In this document: positions 6,782 through 13,072 of the stretch, one piece after another
Layout: each line of letters begins with the position of its first letter
How positions within the stretch are numbered: the stretch's first letter is position 1
From: Malikia sp041190985
GTDB taxonomy: Bacteria > Pseudomonadota > Gammaproteobacteria > Burkholderiales > Burkholderiaceae_C
Assembly (NCBI GenBank): GCA_041190985.1
Contig: JBEEPT010000176.1
Span: 1-13,306, forward strand
Direction: 5' to 3'
DNA length: 13,306 nt
The notes under the pieces: generated by a model
What the model was told of the DNA's origin: nothing
What the model saw: the letters and a program-made list of their open reading frames with translations, nothing else
Database searches by the model: none
Translations under genes and position numbers: made by a program

Positions 6782-7735
6782 ATGAGCGAACCGACCTTGC
6801 ATTTTCTAGACGTGCCGGGTCCGAAGGCGCGCAACAGCCAGGAGCGGCGCATCGCCTGGTGGAACTGGAACCAGACCGGCCGGCAGCAGCCGCGCCAGGT
6901 GGTGGTCTGCGTCCACGGGCTGACGCGCCAGAGCCGGGATTTCGACGTGCTCGCGGCCGCGCTGGCGCCGCAGGCGCGCGTGGTCTGCGTGGACGTCGCC
7001 GGCCGCGGTCGCAGCGACTGGCTGGACGATCCGCACGCCTACCAGATTCCCACCTACGTGACCGACCTCGCCGTGCTGCTCGGCCATCTGCGTGCCGAGT
7101 ACGCCGCGGCCGCCGCTCCCGACGGCGATCCGGCCGACCTGCAGATCGACTGGGTGGGCACCAGCATGGGCGGCCTGATCGGCATGTCGCTGGCGGCGCA
7201 GCCTGCGATCGGCCTGCGCCGCCTGGTGCTCAACGACGTCGGGCCGGTGATCGAATGGTCGGCGCTCGAGCGCATCGGCAGCTATCTGGGCCTGATGCAG
7301 GAGTTTGCGACCGAGCAGGCAGCGGCCGACTACCTCGCCCGCCTGAGCGCCGGCTTCGGCCCCCACAGCGCCGAGCAGTGGCTGGCGCTGACGCGCCCGA
7401 TGCTGCGGCCGGTGCGCCACGGCTGGAGCCTGCACTACGACCCCGCGATCGCCGTGCCCTATCGCGCGATGATGGAGCACTCCGATCCCGAGCAGGCGCG
7501 CGCCTACGCCGCGCAGGGCGAGCAGCTGCTCTGGTCGCTCTATGACGCCATCACGGCGCCGACCCTGCTGCTGCGCGGTGCCGAGTCCGACCTGCTGTCG
7601 CGCCAGACCGCGCAGGCCATGGCCGCGCGCGGGCCGCGGGCGCGTTGCGTCGAGTTCGTCGGCGTGGGCCATGCTCCGACCCTGGTCGCGCCGGATCAGG
7701 TCGCGGCGGTCAAGGAGTTCCTGCTCGCGCCATGA
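6782..7735 (+). CDS. Alpha/beta hydrolase, substrate unknown
   Basis: A 317-residue cytosolic serine hydrolase of the alpha/beta fold. The oxyanion HG motif is at 45-46 (VVCVHGLTRQS), the nucleophile elbow is GTSMGG with Ser128, the likely acid is Asp270 (GAESDLLS) and the catalytic His is 297 (GVGHAPT). 'VVCVDVAGRGRSDW' is the usual strand beta4 region. No signal peptide or membrane segment is visible. The family covers esterases, dehalogenases, C-C hydrolases and lactonases, so the reaction cannot be named. Its stop overlaps the relA start (ATGA), which argues that its dose is tied to RelA. With hbdH divergent and phaR nearby, a role on hydroxybutyrate oligomers or esters is a thinkable but unproven idea. 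Confidence 0.9.
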   Translation: MSEPTLHFLDVPGPKARNSQERRIAWWNWNQTGRQQPRQVVVCVHGLTRQSRDFDVLAAALAPQARVVCVDVAGRGRSDWLDDPHAYQIPTYVTDLAVLLGHLRAEYAAAAAPDGDPADLQIDWVGTSMGGLIGMSLAAQPAIGLRRLVLNDVGPVIEWSALERIGSYLGLMQEFATEQAAADYLARLSAGFGPHSAEQWLALTRPMLRPVRHGWSLHYDPAIAVPYRAMMEHSDPEQARAYAAQGEQLLWSLYDAITAPTLLLRGAESDLLSRQTAQAMAARGPRARCVEFVGVGHAPTLVAPDQVAAVKEFLLAP

Positions 7736-10008
7736 CCCCGACCTTGCACGAAAACACGGAAACCGGCGCGGAGGCGGGCCGCACCGCGATCGCCGCGGCG
7801 CTGGCGTCGCGCGAGCCGGCGGACAGCCAGTCGCTGGCGCGCGCGCGCGCCTTCGCCGAGCCGCTGCTGGCCGCCAGCAGCCTGGACACGGGCGAGAACA
7901 CGCTGGCGCATGCGGACGCCATGGTCGGCATCCTCGCGCGGATGGGCGGCTCGACCGAGATGCAGGCCGCCGCCTACCTGGTCTACGCCTGCGAGTACCT
8001 GCAGCGGCCGCAGGAGCTGATCGCCAAGGCCTTCGGCGACAGCTACGCCCATGTCGCGATCGAGACCCACAAGCTGCTGCAGCTGCAGCGCCAGGCGCGC
8101 CGCAAGACCGCCCAGGTACGGATCAAGCGCGAGCTGGCGCAGATGTACAGCGGCTTCGCCGGCAACGCGGCCAAGGCGCCGCAGTCCGAGCTCGACGCCA
8201 GCCAGACCGAGAACGTGCGCAAGATGCTGCTGGCCTTCTCGCGCGACCTGCGCGTGGTCATGCTGCGGCTGGCCTCGCGCCTGCAGACCCTGCGTTATCA
8301 CGCCGCGCACAAGATCGCGCCGGATCCGGCGCTGGCGCACGAGGCGCTGCATGTCTTCGCGCCGCTGGCCAACCGCCTGGGCATCTGGCAGATCAAGTGG
8401 GAGATGGAGGACCTGTCCTTCCGCTTCCTCGAGCCCGACACCTACAAGCAGATCGCCCGGCTGCTCGACGAGAAGCGCGTCGAGCGCGAGAGCCATGTCG
8501 AGCAGGTGCGGCGCGAGCTCGAGGCCGCGTTGCTGGCGCAGGGGGTCAGGGCCTCGGTGCAGGGGCGGCCCAAGCATATCTACAGCATCGTCAAGAAGAT
8601 GCGCGGCAAGTCGCTCGACTTCGAGCGCGTCTTCGACATCCGGGCGCTGCGGGTGGTGGTGCCCACGGTCGATGACTGCTACGCGGTGCTGGCCTGGGTG
8701 CACTCGAACTTCAGCCCGGTGCCGGAGGAGTTCGACGACTACATCGCCAAGCCCAAGCCCAACGGCTACCAGTCGCTGCACACGGTGGTGCGCGACGCCC
8801 AGGGCCGCGCCTTCGAGATCCAGATTCGCACCCAGGCCATGCACGAGCACGCCGAACACGGCGTGGCGGCGCACTGGGCCTACAAGGAGGCGGGCGCCAA
8901 GGGCTACTCGGGCGTGTCGGCCAGCTCGGAGTACGACGCCAAGATCGCGGTGCTGCGCCAGCTGCTGGCCTGGCAGAGCGACCTCAGCGGGGCAGCCAAC
9001 CAGCTGTTCGACGACTGCATCTACGTGCTGACGCCGCAGGCCGCCATCGTCGAGCTGCCCAAGGGCGCGACGCCGGTGGACTTCGCCTACACCGTGCACA
9101 CCAGCCTGGGCCACCGCTGCCGCGGCGCGCGCGTCGATGGCGTCATGGTCACGCTCAACACGCCGCTGCAGAACGGCCAGACGGTCGAGATCGTGGCGGC
9201 CAAGGATGGCGGCCCCTCGCGCGACTGGCTCAACCCCGAGCTCGGCTATCTGGTCAGCCACCGAGCCAAGAGCAAGGTGCGCGCCTGGTTCAACGCCCTG
9301 GCGGCCGAGGACAACGCGGCGCGCGGGCGCGACGCCATCGAGCGCGTGCTGCAGCGCGAGGGCAAGACCGCGGTGCGGCATGAGGAGCTCGCCACGGCGC
9401 TGGGCTTCGATTCGCCGCAGGCGCTGTTCGAGTCGGTCGGCAAGGAGGAGACCTCGCTGCGCCAGGTCGAGCAGCAGCTCAAGCCGCAGGAAGCGCCGCC
9501 CACGCCCGACGAGGTCGTGATCCGCAAGGCGCGCGGCGAGGAGAAGGCCCTTGCGGGCAGCGTGCTGGTGGTCGGCCTCGATTCGCTGCTGACCCAGCTG
9601 GCGCGCTGCTGCAAGCCCGCGCCGCCCGACGACATCCGCGGCTTCGTCACGCGCGGCAAGGGCGTCAGCATCCACCGCGCCGACTGCGCCGATTTCGCCC
9701 ACCTCGGCCGCCTCCATCCGGACCGCGTGATCGAGGTGCAGTGGGGTGCGGCAAAGGGCAAGGCCGCCGTAGCGCCGGTCTATCCGGTGGACATCGCCGT
9801 CGAGGCCAGGGATCGCCAGGGCCTGCTGCGCGACATCTCGGACGCCTTCGCGCGCGAGAAAATCAACGTCATCGGCGTGCAGACCCAGAGCGTCAAGGGC
9901 GTGGCCTGGATGACCTTCACCGTCGAGGTGCCCGATGCCACCCGTGCCGCACGCGTGATGTCCGCGGTCTCCGACGTGCCGGGGGTGCAGAAAGTGCGCC
10001 GGCGCTAG
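7732..10008 (+). CDS. relA: RelA-type (p)ppGpp synthetase
   Basis: RelA makes the alarmones pppGpp/ppGpp from ATP and GTP/GDP on stalled ribosomes. The 758-residue protein has the long RSH layout. A pseudo-hydrolase domain spans about 35-190; where active enzymes carry HDxxED, this one reads 'AAAYLVYACEYL', so the metal-binding set is lost and hydrolase activity is unlikely. The synthetase domain spans about 250-390: 'GRPKHIYSIVKKM', 'KPKPNGYQSLHTVV' and 'EIQIRT'. It carries the acidic EFDD (333-336) typical of monofunctional RelA rather than the basic RxKD of SpoT-type enzymes. TGS spans about 428-490, a CC/zinc-finger region has Cys626, Cys627, His648 and Cys652, and a C-terminal ACT domain runs from about 685. 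The ATG is fused to the hydrolase stop. A separate SpoT should exist elsewhere in the genome. Confidence 0.95.
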   Translation: MTPTLHENTETGAEAGRTAIAAALASREPADSQSLARARAFAEPLLAASSLDTGENTLAHADAMVGILARMGGSTEMQAAAYLVYACEYLQRPQELIAKAFGDSYAHVAIETHKLLQLQRQARRKTAQVRIKRELAQMYSGFAGNAAKAPQSELDASQTENVRKMLLAFSRDLRVVMLRLASRLQTLRYHAAHKIAPDPALAHEALHVFAPLANRLGIWQIKWEMEDLSFRFLEPDTYKQIARLLDEKRVERESHVEQVRRELEAALLAQGVRASVQGRPKHIYSIVKKMRGKSLDFERVFDIRALRVVVPTVDDCYAVLAWVHSNFSPVPEEFDDYIAKPKPNGYQSLHTVVRDAQGRAFEIQIRTQAMHEHAEHGVAAHWAYKEAGAKGYSGVSASSEYDAKIAVLRQLLAWQSDLSGAANQLFDDCIYVLTPQAAIVELPKGATPVDFAYTVHTSLGHRCRGARVDGVMVTLNTPLQNGQTVEIVAAKDGGPSRDWLNPELGYLVSHRAKSKVRAWFNALAAEDNAARGRDAIERVLQREGKTAVRHEELATALGFDSPQALFESVGKEETSLRQVEQQLKPQEAPPTPDEVVIRKARGEEKALAGSVLVVGLDSLLTQLARCCKPAPPDDIRGFVTRGKGVSIHRADCADFAHLGRLHPDRVIEVQWGAAKGKAAVAPVYPVDIAVEARDRQGLLRDISDAFAREKINVIGVQTQSVKGVAWMTFTVEVPDATRAARVMSAVSDVPGVQKVRRR

Positions 10009-10020
10009 ATTTTTCTCGGA

Positions 10021-10036
10021 CGGCCCGGGAGGGCCG
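10021..10036. repeat. Short inverted repeat after relA
   Basis: CGGCCC (10021-10026) and GGGCCG (10031-10036) form a 6-bp stem with a GGGA loop, 12 bases after the relA stop. It is preceded by TTTTT and followed by AAAAA, the wrong order for a rightward intrinsic terminator. It covers the place where a -35 box of the tRNA promoter would lie. Confidence 0.4.
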
Positions 10037-10044
10037 AAAAACGC

Positions 10045-10053
10045 TGCTATACT
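10045..10053 (+). promoter_or_regulatory. Extended -10 promoter for the tRNA-Val cluster
   Basis: TGCTATACT is an extended -10 (TGn plus TATACT) ending 19 bases before the first tRNA. That places the transcription start near 10060, with a leader of about a dozen bases. No good -35 is present at 17 bases (CCGGGA), which an extended -10 can offset. The whole tRNA array is probably one transcript ending at the 10458-10494 terminator. Confidence 0.55.
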
Positions 10054-10072
10054 TCTGGTTTCGCAGCGATGC

Positions 10073-10149
10073 AGGCGCGTAGCTCAGTTGGTTAGAGCAC
10101 CACCTTGACATGGTGGGGGTCGTTGGTTCGAATCCAATCGCGCCTACCA
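10073..10149 (+). tRNA. tRNA-Val(GAC), copy 1
   Basis: A 77-base cloverleaf with encoded CCA. Acceptor arms AGGCGCG/CGCGCCT, D stem GCTC/GAGC, anticodon stem CCACC/GGTGG with loop TTGACAT (anticodon GAC, reading GUC and GUU) and T-loop TTCGAAT are all present. It is identical over its whole length to the next two copies. Confidence 0.98.
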
Positions 10150-10219
10150 GATTCCGAAGCAGTCCCGGTTCCGGGGCTGATCTGAAAGAAGCTGGTTCCA
10201 ATGCCGGACATCGCCTTGC

Positions 10220-10296
10220 AGGCGCGTAGCTCAGTTGGTTAGAGCACCACCTTGACATGGTGGGGGTCGTTGGTTCGAATCCAATCGCGCCTACCA
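10220..10296 (+). tRNA. tRNA-Val(GAC), copy 2
   Basis: Same 77 bases as copy 1, including CCA. It lies 70 bases after copy 1. The spacer contains a small hairpin, CCCGG-tt-CCGGG, and ends in a short sequence (acatcgccttgc) resembling the end of the following spacer, as expected from tandem duplication. Confidence 0.98.
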
Positions 10297-10375
10297 GTTT
10301 TTCTTGCAAAAGAATCGCCGGTTTCCCGGTGGTTTCGGCAGGCAAAGCTGGAAGCACAGCGAAAACATTGCCTTC

Positions 10376-10452
10376 AGGCGCGTAGCTCAGTTGGTTAGAG
10401 CACCACCTTGACATGGTGGGGGTCGTTGGTTCGAATCCAATCGCGCCTACCA
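10376..10452 (+). tRNA. tRNA-Val(GAC), copy 3
   Basis: Same 77 bases as copies 1 and 2, lying 79 bases after copy 2. The spacer before it differs from the first spacer apart from its last bases (acattgccttc) and a small CCGG-type hairpin. A strong terminator begins five bases after its CCA. Confidence 0.98.
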
Positions 10453-10457
10453 AATTC

Positions 10458-10494
10458 AAACCCTTGTGGCGCAAGTCACAAGGGTTTTTGCTTT
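10458..10494 (+). terminator. Intrinsic terminator of the tRNA-Val operon
   Basis: Perfect 10-bp stem AACCCTTGTG (10459-10468) and CACAAGGGTT (10477-10486) with an 8-base loop GCGCAAGT. The T-run starts at the end of the stem and continues as TTTGCTTT. This is a textbook Rho-independent terminator. Confidence 0.93.
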
Positions 10495-10555
10495 ACGGTT
10501 GCCGCGCCTGGGGGCCTGGTCTGAGGCCGCGTGGATGGATGCTGCCATAGGCGCG

Positions 10556-10578
10556 CCTGGCGGATGGACAGCGCCAGG
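10556..10578. promoter_or_regulatory. Inverted repeat around the phaR -35 box, candidate operator
   Basis: Perfect 7-bp arms CCTGGCG (10556-10562) and CGCCAGG (10572-10578) surround a 9-base spacer GATGGACAG. That spacer contains the likely -35 hexamer TGGACA. A repressor bound here would block polymerase. PhaR represses its own gene in Cupriavidus, so autoregulation is one option, but this is not a known PhaR consensus that I can confirm. Confidence 0.45.
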
Positions 10579-10593
10579 AGTGCATGCTAAAAA
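10565..10593 (+). promoter_or_regulatory. Candidate sigma-70 promoter of phaR
   Basis: TGGACA (10565-10570, five of six to TTGACA) is followed after 17 bases by TAAAAA (10588-10593, four of six), which is preceded by TGC as in extended -10 promoters. Transcription would begin near 10600, leaving a leader of about 80 bases. A second AT-rich candidate, TAGAAT at 10634-10639, has only a poor -35. Confidence 0.5.
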
Positions 10594-10648
10594 GCAGCAA
10601 AGGGAAGAGCTTCGCTCTGCGACAGGATATTCATAGAATCGCTGGTGA

Positions 10649-10670
10649 CCCCATGTCTGCATGGGGAGGA
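10649..10670 (+). promoter_or_regulatory. Hairpin and Shine-Dalgarno of phaR
   Basis: CCCCAT (10649-10654) and ATGGGG (10661-10666) form a perfect 6-bp stem with loop GTCTGC. The right arm runs into the ribosome-binding sequence GGGGAGGA (10663-10670), which sits eight bases before the ATG at 10679. Part of the Shine-Dalgarno would be masked when the stem forms. The spacing also decides against the in-frame ATG at 10661, which lies inside the stem. Confidence 0.55.
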
Positions 10671-10678
10671 TCAGCCCA

Positions 10679-11233
10679 ATGGCAGGAGACAGCGCAGTGC
10701 AAAACGAGAAGGCCAAGGCCAAGAACGAGACCGAGGCCGACCGCACCGAAGGTGTGCGGGTGATCAAGAAATATCCCAACCGTCGTCTCTACGACACCGA
10801 GACCTCGTCCTACATCACGCTGGCCGAGGTGCGCGAGCTGGTGCTGCAGGGCGAGCCCTTCGTCGTGCGCGACGCCAAGAGCGGCGAGGACATCACGCGC
10901 AGCATCCTGCTGCAGATCATCCTCGAGGAAGAGACCGGCGGCGTGCCCTTCTTCTCCGAGCGCATGCTGGCCGACATCATCCGCTTCTACGGCCACTCGA
11001 TGCAAGGCTTCATGGGCAGCTACCTCGAGAAGAACATGCAGGTCTTCATGGACCTGCAGCAGAAGATGACCGAGCAGGCCAAGGGCCTGACGCCTGAGAT
11101 GTGGACCCAGCTCATGACCATGCAGGCGCCGCTGATGCCGGGCAACGCGCTGGGCAATGTGTTCGAGCAGTCGCAGGCCGCGCTCAGCCAGCTGCAGCAG
11201 CAAATGCTCGAGGCCTTCGGGGTCAAGCGCTGA
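10679..11233 (+). CDS. phaR: PhaR, polyhydroxyalkanoate synthesis regulator
   Basis: PhaR is a cytosolic repressor that binds DNA upstream of phasin genes and its own gene, and leaves DNA when PHB accumulates because it also binds the polymer. The 184-residue product is the usual size (about 183 in Cupriavidus). A lysine- and glutamate-rich head leads into the N-terminal DNA-binding domain 'VIKKYPNRRLYDTETSSYI' (28-46), with 'DITRSILLQIILEEE' at 71-85. The polymer-associated domain follows: 'PFFSERMLADIIRFYG' (90-105), 'MQGFMGSYLEKNMQVF' and a glutamine-rich amphipathic end (about 160-180). I start at 10679 because of the upstream Shine-Dalgarno; 10661 would add six residues. rimO follows after 41 bases but seems to have its own promoter. 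Confidence 0.95.
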   Translation: MAGDSAVQNEKAKAKNETEADRTEGVRVIKKYPNRRLYDTETSSYITLAEVRELVLQGEPFVVRDAKSGEDITRSILLQIILEEETGGVPFFSERMLADIIRFYGHSMQGFMGSYLEKNMQVFMDLQQKMTEQAKGLTPEMWTQLMTMQAPLMPGNALGNVFEQSQAALSQLQQQMLEAFGVKR

Positions 11234-11250
11234 GTTTTGCGGACGAGCCC

Positions 11251-11274
11251 GCCCCGACCTGAGACAATCGGGGC
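11251..11274 (+). promoter_or_regulatory. Extended -10 and hairpin abutting the rimO start codon
   Basis: TGAGACAAT (11260-11268) fits an extended -10 and ends six bases before the rimO ATG, so transcription would begin at or next to the A of ATG: a leaderless message. There is no Shine-Dalgarno. A 7-bp perfect inverted repeat GCCCCGA (11251-11257) and TCGGGGC (11268-11274) brackets the -10 and touches the start codon; as DNA it may be an operator. On a read-through transcript from phaR it would be a hairpin against the AUG. No good -35 at 17 bases. Confidence 0.45.
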
Positions 11275-12648
11275 ATGACTGACACCATATCCAAGGCCCC
11301 CAAAGTGGGCTTCGTGAGCCTGGGCTGCCCGAAGGCGCTCACCGATTCCGAACTCATCCTCACGCAGCTGAGCGCCGAGGGCTACCAGACCAGCAAGACC
11401 TTCGACGGCGCCGACCTGGTCATCGTCAACACCTGCGGCTTCATCGACGACGCCGTCAAGGAAAGCCTGGACACCATCGGCGAGGCGCTGGCCGAGAACG
11501 GCAAGGTCATCGTGACCGGCTGCCTGGGCGCGCGCGCGGGCGAGGACGGCGCCAACTTGGTGACGCAGATCCACCCCTCGGTGCTGGCGGTGACCGGCCC
11601 GCATGCGACGCACGAGGTCATGGAGGCGGTGCACAAGCATTGCCCCAAGCCGCACGACCCCTTCCTCGACCTGGTGCCGGCGCAGGGCATCAAGCTCACG
11701 CCGCGCCACTATGCCTACCTCAAGATCAGCGAGGGCTGCAACCACCGCTGCACCTTCTGCATCATCCCCTCGATGCGCGGCGACCTGGTCAGCCGTCCGA
11801 TCGGCGAGGTGCTGACCGAGGCGCGCAAGCTGTTCGAGGCCGGCGTCAAGGAGCTGCTGGTGGTGAGCCAGGACACCTCGGCCTACGGCGTCGATGTCCA
11901 GTACCGCACCGGCTTCTGGGATGGCAAGCCGGTCAAGACCCGCATGTACGACTTGGTCAAGACCCTGGGCGAACTCGCGCGCGGCTACGGCGCCTGGGTG
12001 CGCCTGCACTATGTCTATCCCTATCCGCACGTCGATGACGTCATCCCGCTGATGGCCGAGGGCCTGGTGCTGCCCTACCTCGACGTGCCGCTGCAGCACA
12101 GCCATCCGGATGTGCTCAAGCGCATGAAGCGCCCGGCCAGCGGCGAGCGCAACCTCGAGCGCATCCAGCGCTGGCGCGAGATCTGCCCCGAGATCGTGAT
12201 CCGCAGCACCTTCATCGCCGGCTTCCCCGGCGAGACCGAGGCCGAGTTTGCGCATCTGCTCGACTTCGTGCGCGAGGCGCAGATCGACCGCGCGGGCTGC
12301 TTCGCCTATTCGCCGGTCGAGGGCGCGGCGGCCAACCTGCTGCCGGGCGCCTTGCCCGACGCGCTGCGCGAGGAGCGCCGCGCCCAGTTCATGGAGGTGG
12401 CCGAGCAGGTCTCGGTCGAGCGGCTGCAGCGCCGGGTCGGCGCCACGATGCAGGTGCTGGTCGACCAGGCCGTGAGCCTGGGCAAGAAGGGCGGGGTGGG
12501 GCGCTCCTATGCCGACGCGCCCGAGATCGACGGCGTCGTGCACCTGCTGCCGCCCGAGAAGGCCAGCAAGACCTACAAGGTCGGCGACTTCGTCAAGGCG
12601 CGCATCGTCGGCACCCAGGGCCACGACCTGGTGGGCGTGCCGGTCTGA
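11275..12648 (+). CDS. rimO: RimO, ribosomal protein S12 methylthiotransferase
   Basis: RimO is a radical-SAM enzyme that adds a methylthio group to a conserved aspartate of ribosomal protein S12 (RpsL). The 457 residues (E. coli about 441) show the three domains in order. The N-terminal UPF0004 domain has Cys18 (SLGCPKALTDSE), Cys54 (NTCGFIDDA) and Cys83 (GCLGAR) for one iron-sulfur cluster. The radical-SAM core has CNHRCTFC (Cys155, Cys159, Cys162), followed by 'SMRGDLVSRP', 'LDVPLQHSHPDVLKRMKR' and 'FIAGFPGETEAEF'. The TRAM domain ends in 'KVGDFVKARIVGTQGHDLVG'. GCPKALTDSE in place of the MiaB-type N-terminal motif, and the short TRAM, favour RimO over MiaB. A terminator follows 21 bases after the stop. 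Confidence 0.96.
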   Translation: MTDTISKAPKVGFVSLGCPKALTDSELILTQLSAEGYQTSKTFDGADLVIVNTCGFIDDAVKESLDTIGEALAENGKVIVTGCLGARAGEDGANLVTQIHPSVLAVTGPHATHEVMEAVHKHCPKPHDPFLDLVPAQGIKLTPRHYAYLKISEGCNHRCTFCIIPSMRGDLVSRPIGEVLTEARKLFEAGVKELLVVSQDTSAYGVDVQYRTGFWDGKPVKTRMYDLVKTLGELARGYGAWVRLHYVYPYPHVDDVIPLMAEGLVLPYLDVPLQHSHPDVLKRMKRPASGERNLERIQRWREICPEIVIRSTFIAGFPGETEAEFAHLLDFVREAQIDRAGCFAYSPVEGAAANLLPGALPDALREERRAQFMEVAEQVSVERLQRRVGATMQVLVDQAVSLGKKGGVGRSYADAPEIDGVVHLLPPEKASKTYKVGDFVKARIVGTQGHDLVGVPV

Positions 12649-12669
12649 TCTTGCGTCGCCCGTGACCGG

Positions 12670-12694
12670 ATGCCGCCCACGTGGCGGCATTTTT
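12670..12694 (+). terminator. Intrinsic terminator of rimO
   Basis: Perfect 8-bp stem ATGCCGCC (12670-12677) and GGCGGCAT (12683-12690) with loop CACGT, followed by TTTT. It closes the rimO transcript. Confidence 0.92.
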
Positions 12695-12786
12695 CTGCCC
12701 GTAACATCCGAGCCGGGCATGTGCAAGGCTGCTCTGACGATTTTGCCAGAGCTTATGCTGGCATCCCTGGCTCAGGGTGATGGACG
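12695..12786. other. Intergenic stretch without recognised gene
   Basis: Between the rimO terminator and the osmB 3' hairpin I see only a 6-bp inverted repeat, TGCCAG (12744-12749) and CTGGCA (12758-12763). It has T's before and none after on the plus strand, so it is not an obvious terminator. No coding frame with a ribosome-binding site is apparent. Confidence 0.4.
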
Positions 12787-12821
12787 GCAGTGAGCCTGAC
12801 GTGCCTGGTCGGGCTCACTGC
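12787..12821 (-). terminator. 14-bp hairpin just after osmB
   Basis: GCAGTGAGCCTGAC (12787-12800) pairs with GTCGGGCTCACTGC (12808-12821) over 14 bp with a single T-G wobble and a 7-base loop. It begins eight bases beyond the osmB stop. No T-tract follows on the minus strand, so it is a probable 3'-end structure (non-canonical terminator or stabiliser) rather than a classic intrinsic terminator. Confidence 0.55.
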
Positions 12822-12829
12822 GCCGCTGC

Positions 12830-13045
12830 TCACTTCTTTATTTCGTGGCCGATGATCCCGCCTACGGCTGCGCCGCCTACGGTGCCCGCCGTGCTGCCGC
12901 CCGTCAGGATCGAGCCGCCAACAGCGCCAACGCCCGCACCGATGGCGGTGTTGCGCTCCTGTCGCGTCATGCCGGAACAAGCGCCCAAACCGAGCAGGCT
13001 GGCAACGGCAATTGCACCGAGCGCAGATTTCAATGTCGTTTTCAT
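12830..13045 (-). CDS. osmB: OsmB-like glycine-zipper lipoprotein
   Basis: A 71-residue protein with a lipoprotein signal: basic MKTTLK, a hydrophobic core and lipobox LGAC with Cys23 as the lipidated residue. Ser at +2 favours the outer membrane under the Lol rule. The mature part is 'RQERNTAIGAGVGAVGGSI' followed by 'GTVGGAAVGGIIGHEI', two glycine-zipper segments. Length (72 in E. coli) and this layout match OsmB, the osmotically and stationary-phase inducible lipoprotein of unknown exact role. The ATG at 13045 is preceded on its strand by an AGAAGG-type ribosome-binding site. An inverted repeat ATTCCGC/GCGGAAT (13073-13093) lies 27 bases upstream and a 14-bp hairpin follows the stop. It is transcribed convergently to rimO. 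Membership of the broader glycine-zipper family is certain; strict orthology to OsmB is likely. Confidence 0.9.
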   Translation of the reverse strand: MKTTLKSALGAIAVASLLGLGACSGMTRQERNTAIGAGVGAVGGSILTGGSTAGTVGGAAVGGIIGHEIKK

Positions 13046-13072
13046 GGAAACACCTTCTTCCTGGGTAGAGGT

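Noticed and set aside
3850..6785. Long plus-strand open frames opposite envZ/ompR (3850-5193) and hbdH (5355-6785).
   Set aside because: They are mirror frames of well-identified minus-strand genes and show only low-complexity Ala/Arg/Gln/Val-rich sequence.
7696..9717. A 673-codon minus-strand open frame opposite relA, and shorter minus-strand frames opposite the hydrolase.
   Set aside because: Antisense shadows of conserved genes; no motif, no ribosome-binding site and family-level conservation is on the other strand.
10021..10041. Intrinsic terminator after relA.
   Set aside because: The 6-bp stem is followed by A's, not T's, on the plus strand, and the minus strand has no transcript that needs ending here.
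10220..10452. tRNA copies 2 and 3 as remnants of integration-site duplication by a mobile element.
   Set aside because: All copies are full length with CCA, and there is no integrase gene or partial tRNA repeat; simple tandem amplification explains them.
10073..10452. A CRISPR-like array, because of regularly spaced identical 77-base units.
   Set aside because: The repeated unit folds as a complete tRNA with anticodon GAC; spacers are 70-79 bases and there are no cas genes.
9917..10474. A minus-strand frame with three repeats of a segment containing VGAIGFEPTTPTMSRW.
   Set aside because: Each repeat is the antisense translation of a tRNA-Val gene. Peptides of this kind are a familiar misannotation and not a repeat protein.
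11020..12726. A 568-codon minus-strand open frame opposite rimO and the end of phaR.
   Set aside because: RimO on the plus strand has all cluster cysteines and the TRAM domain; the opposing frame is compositional.
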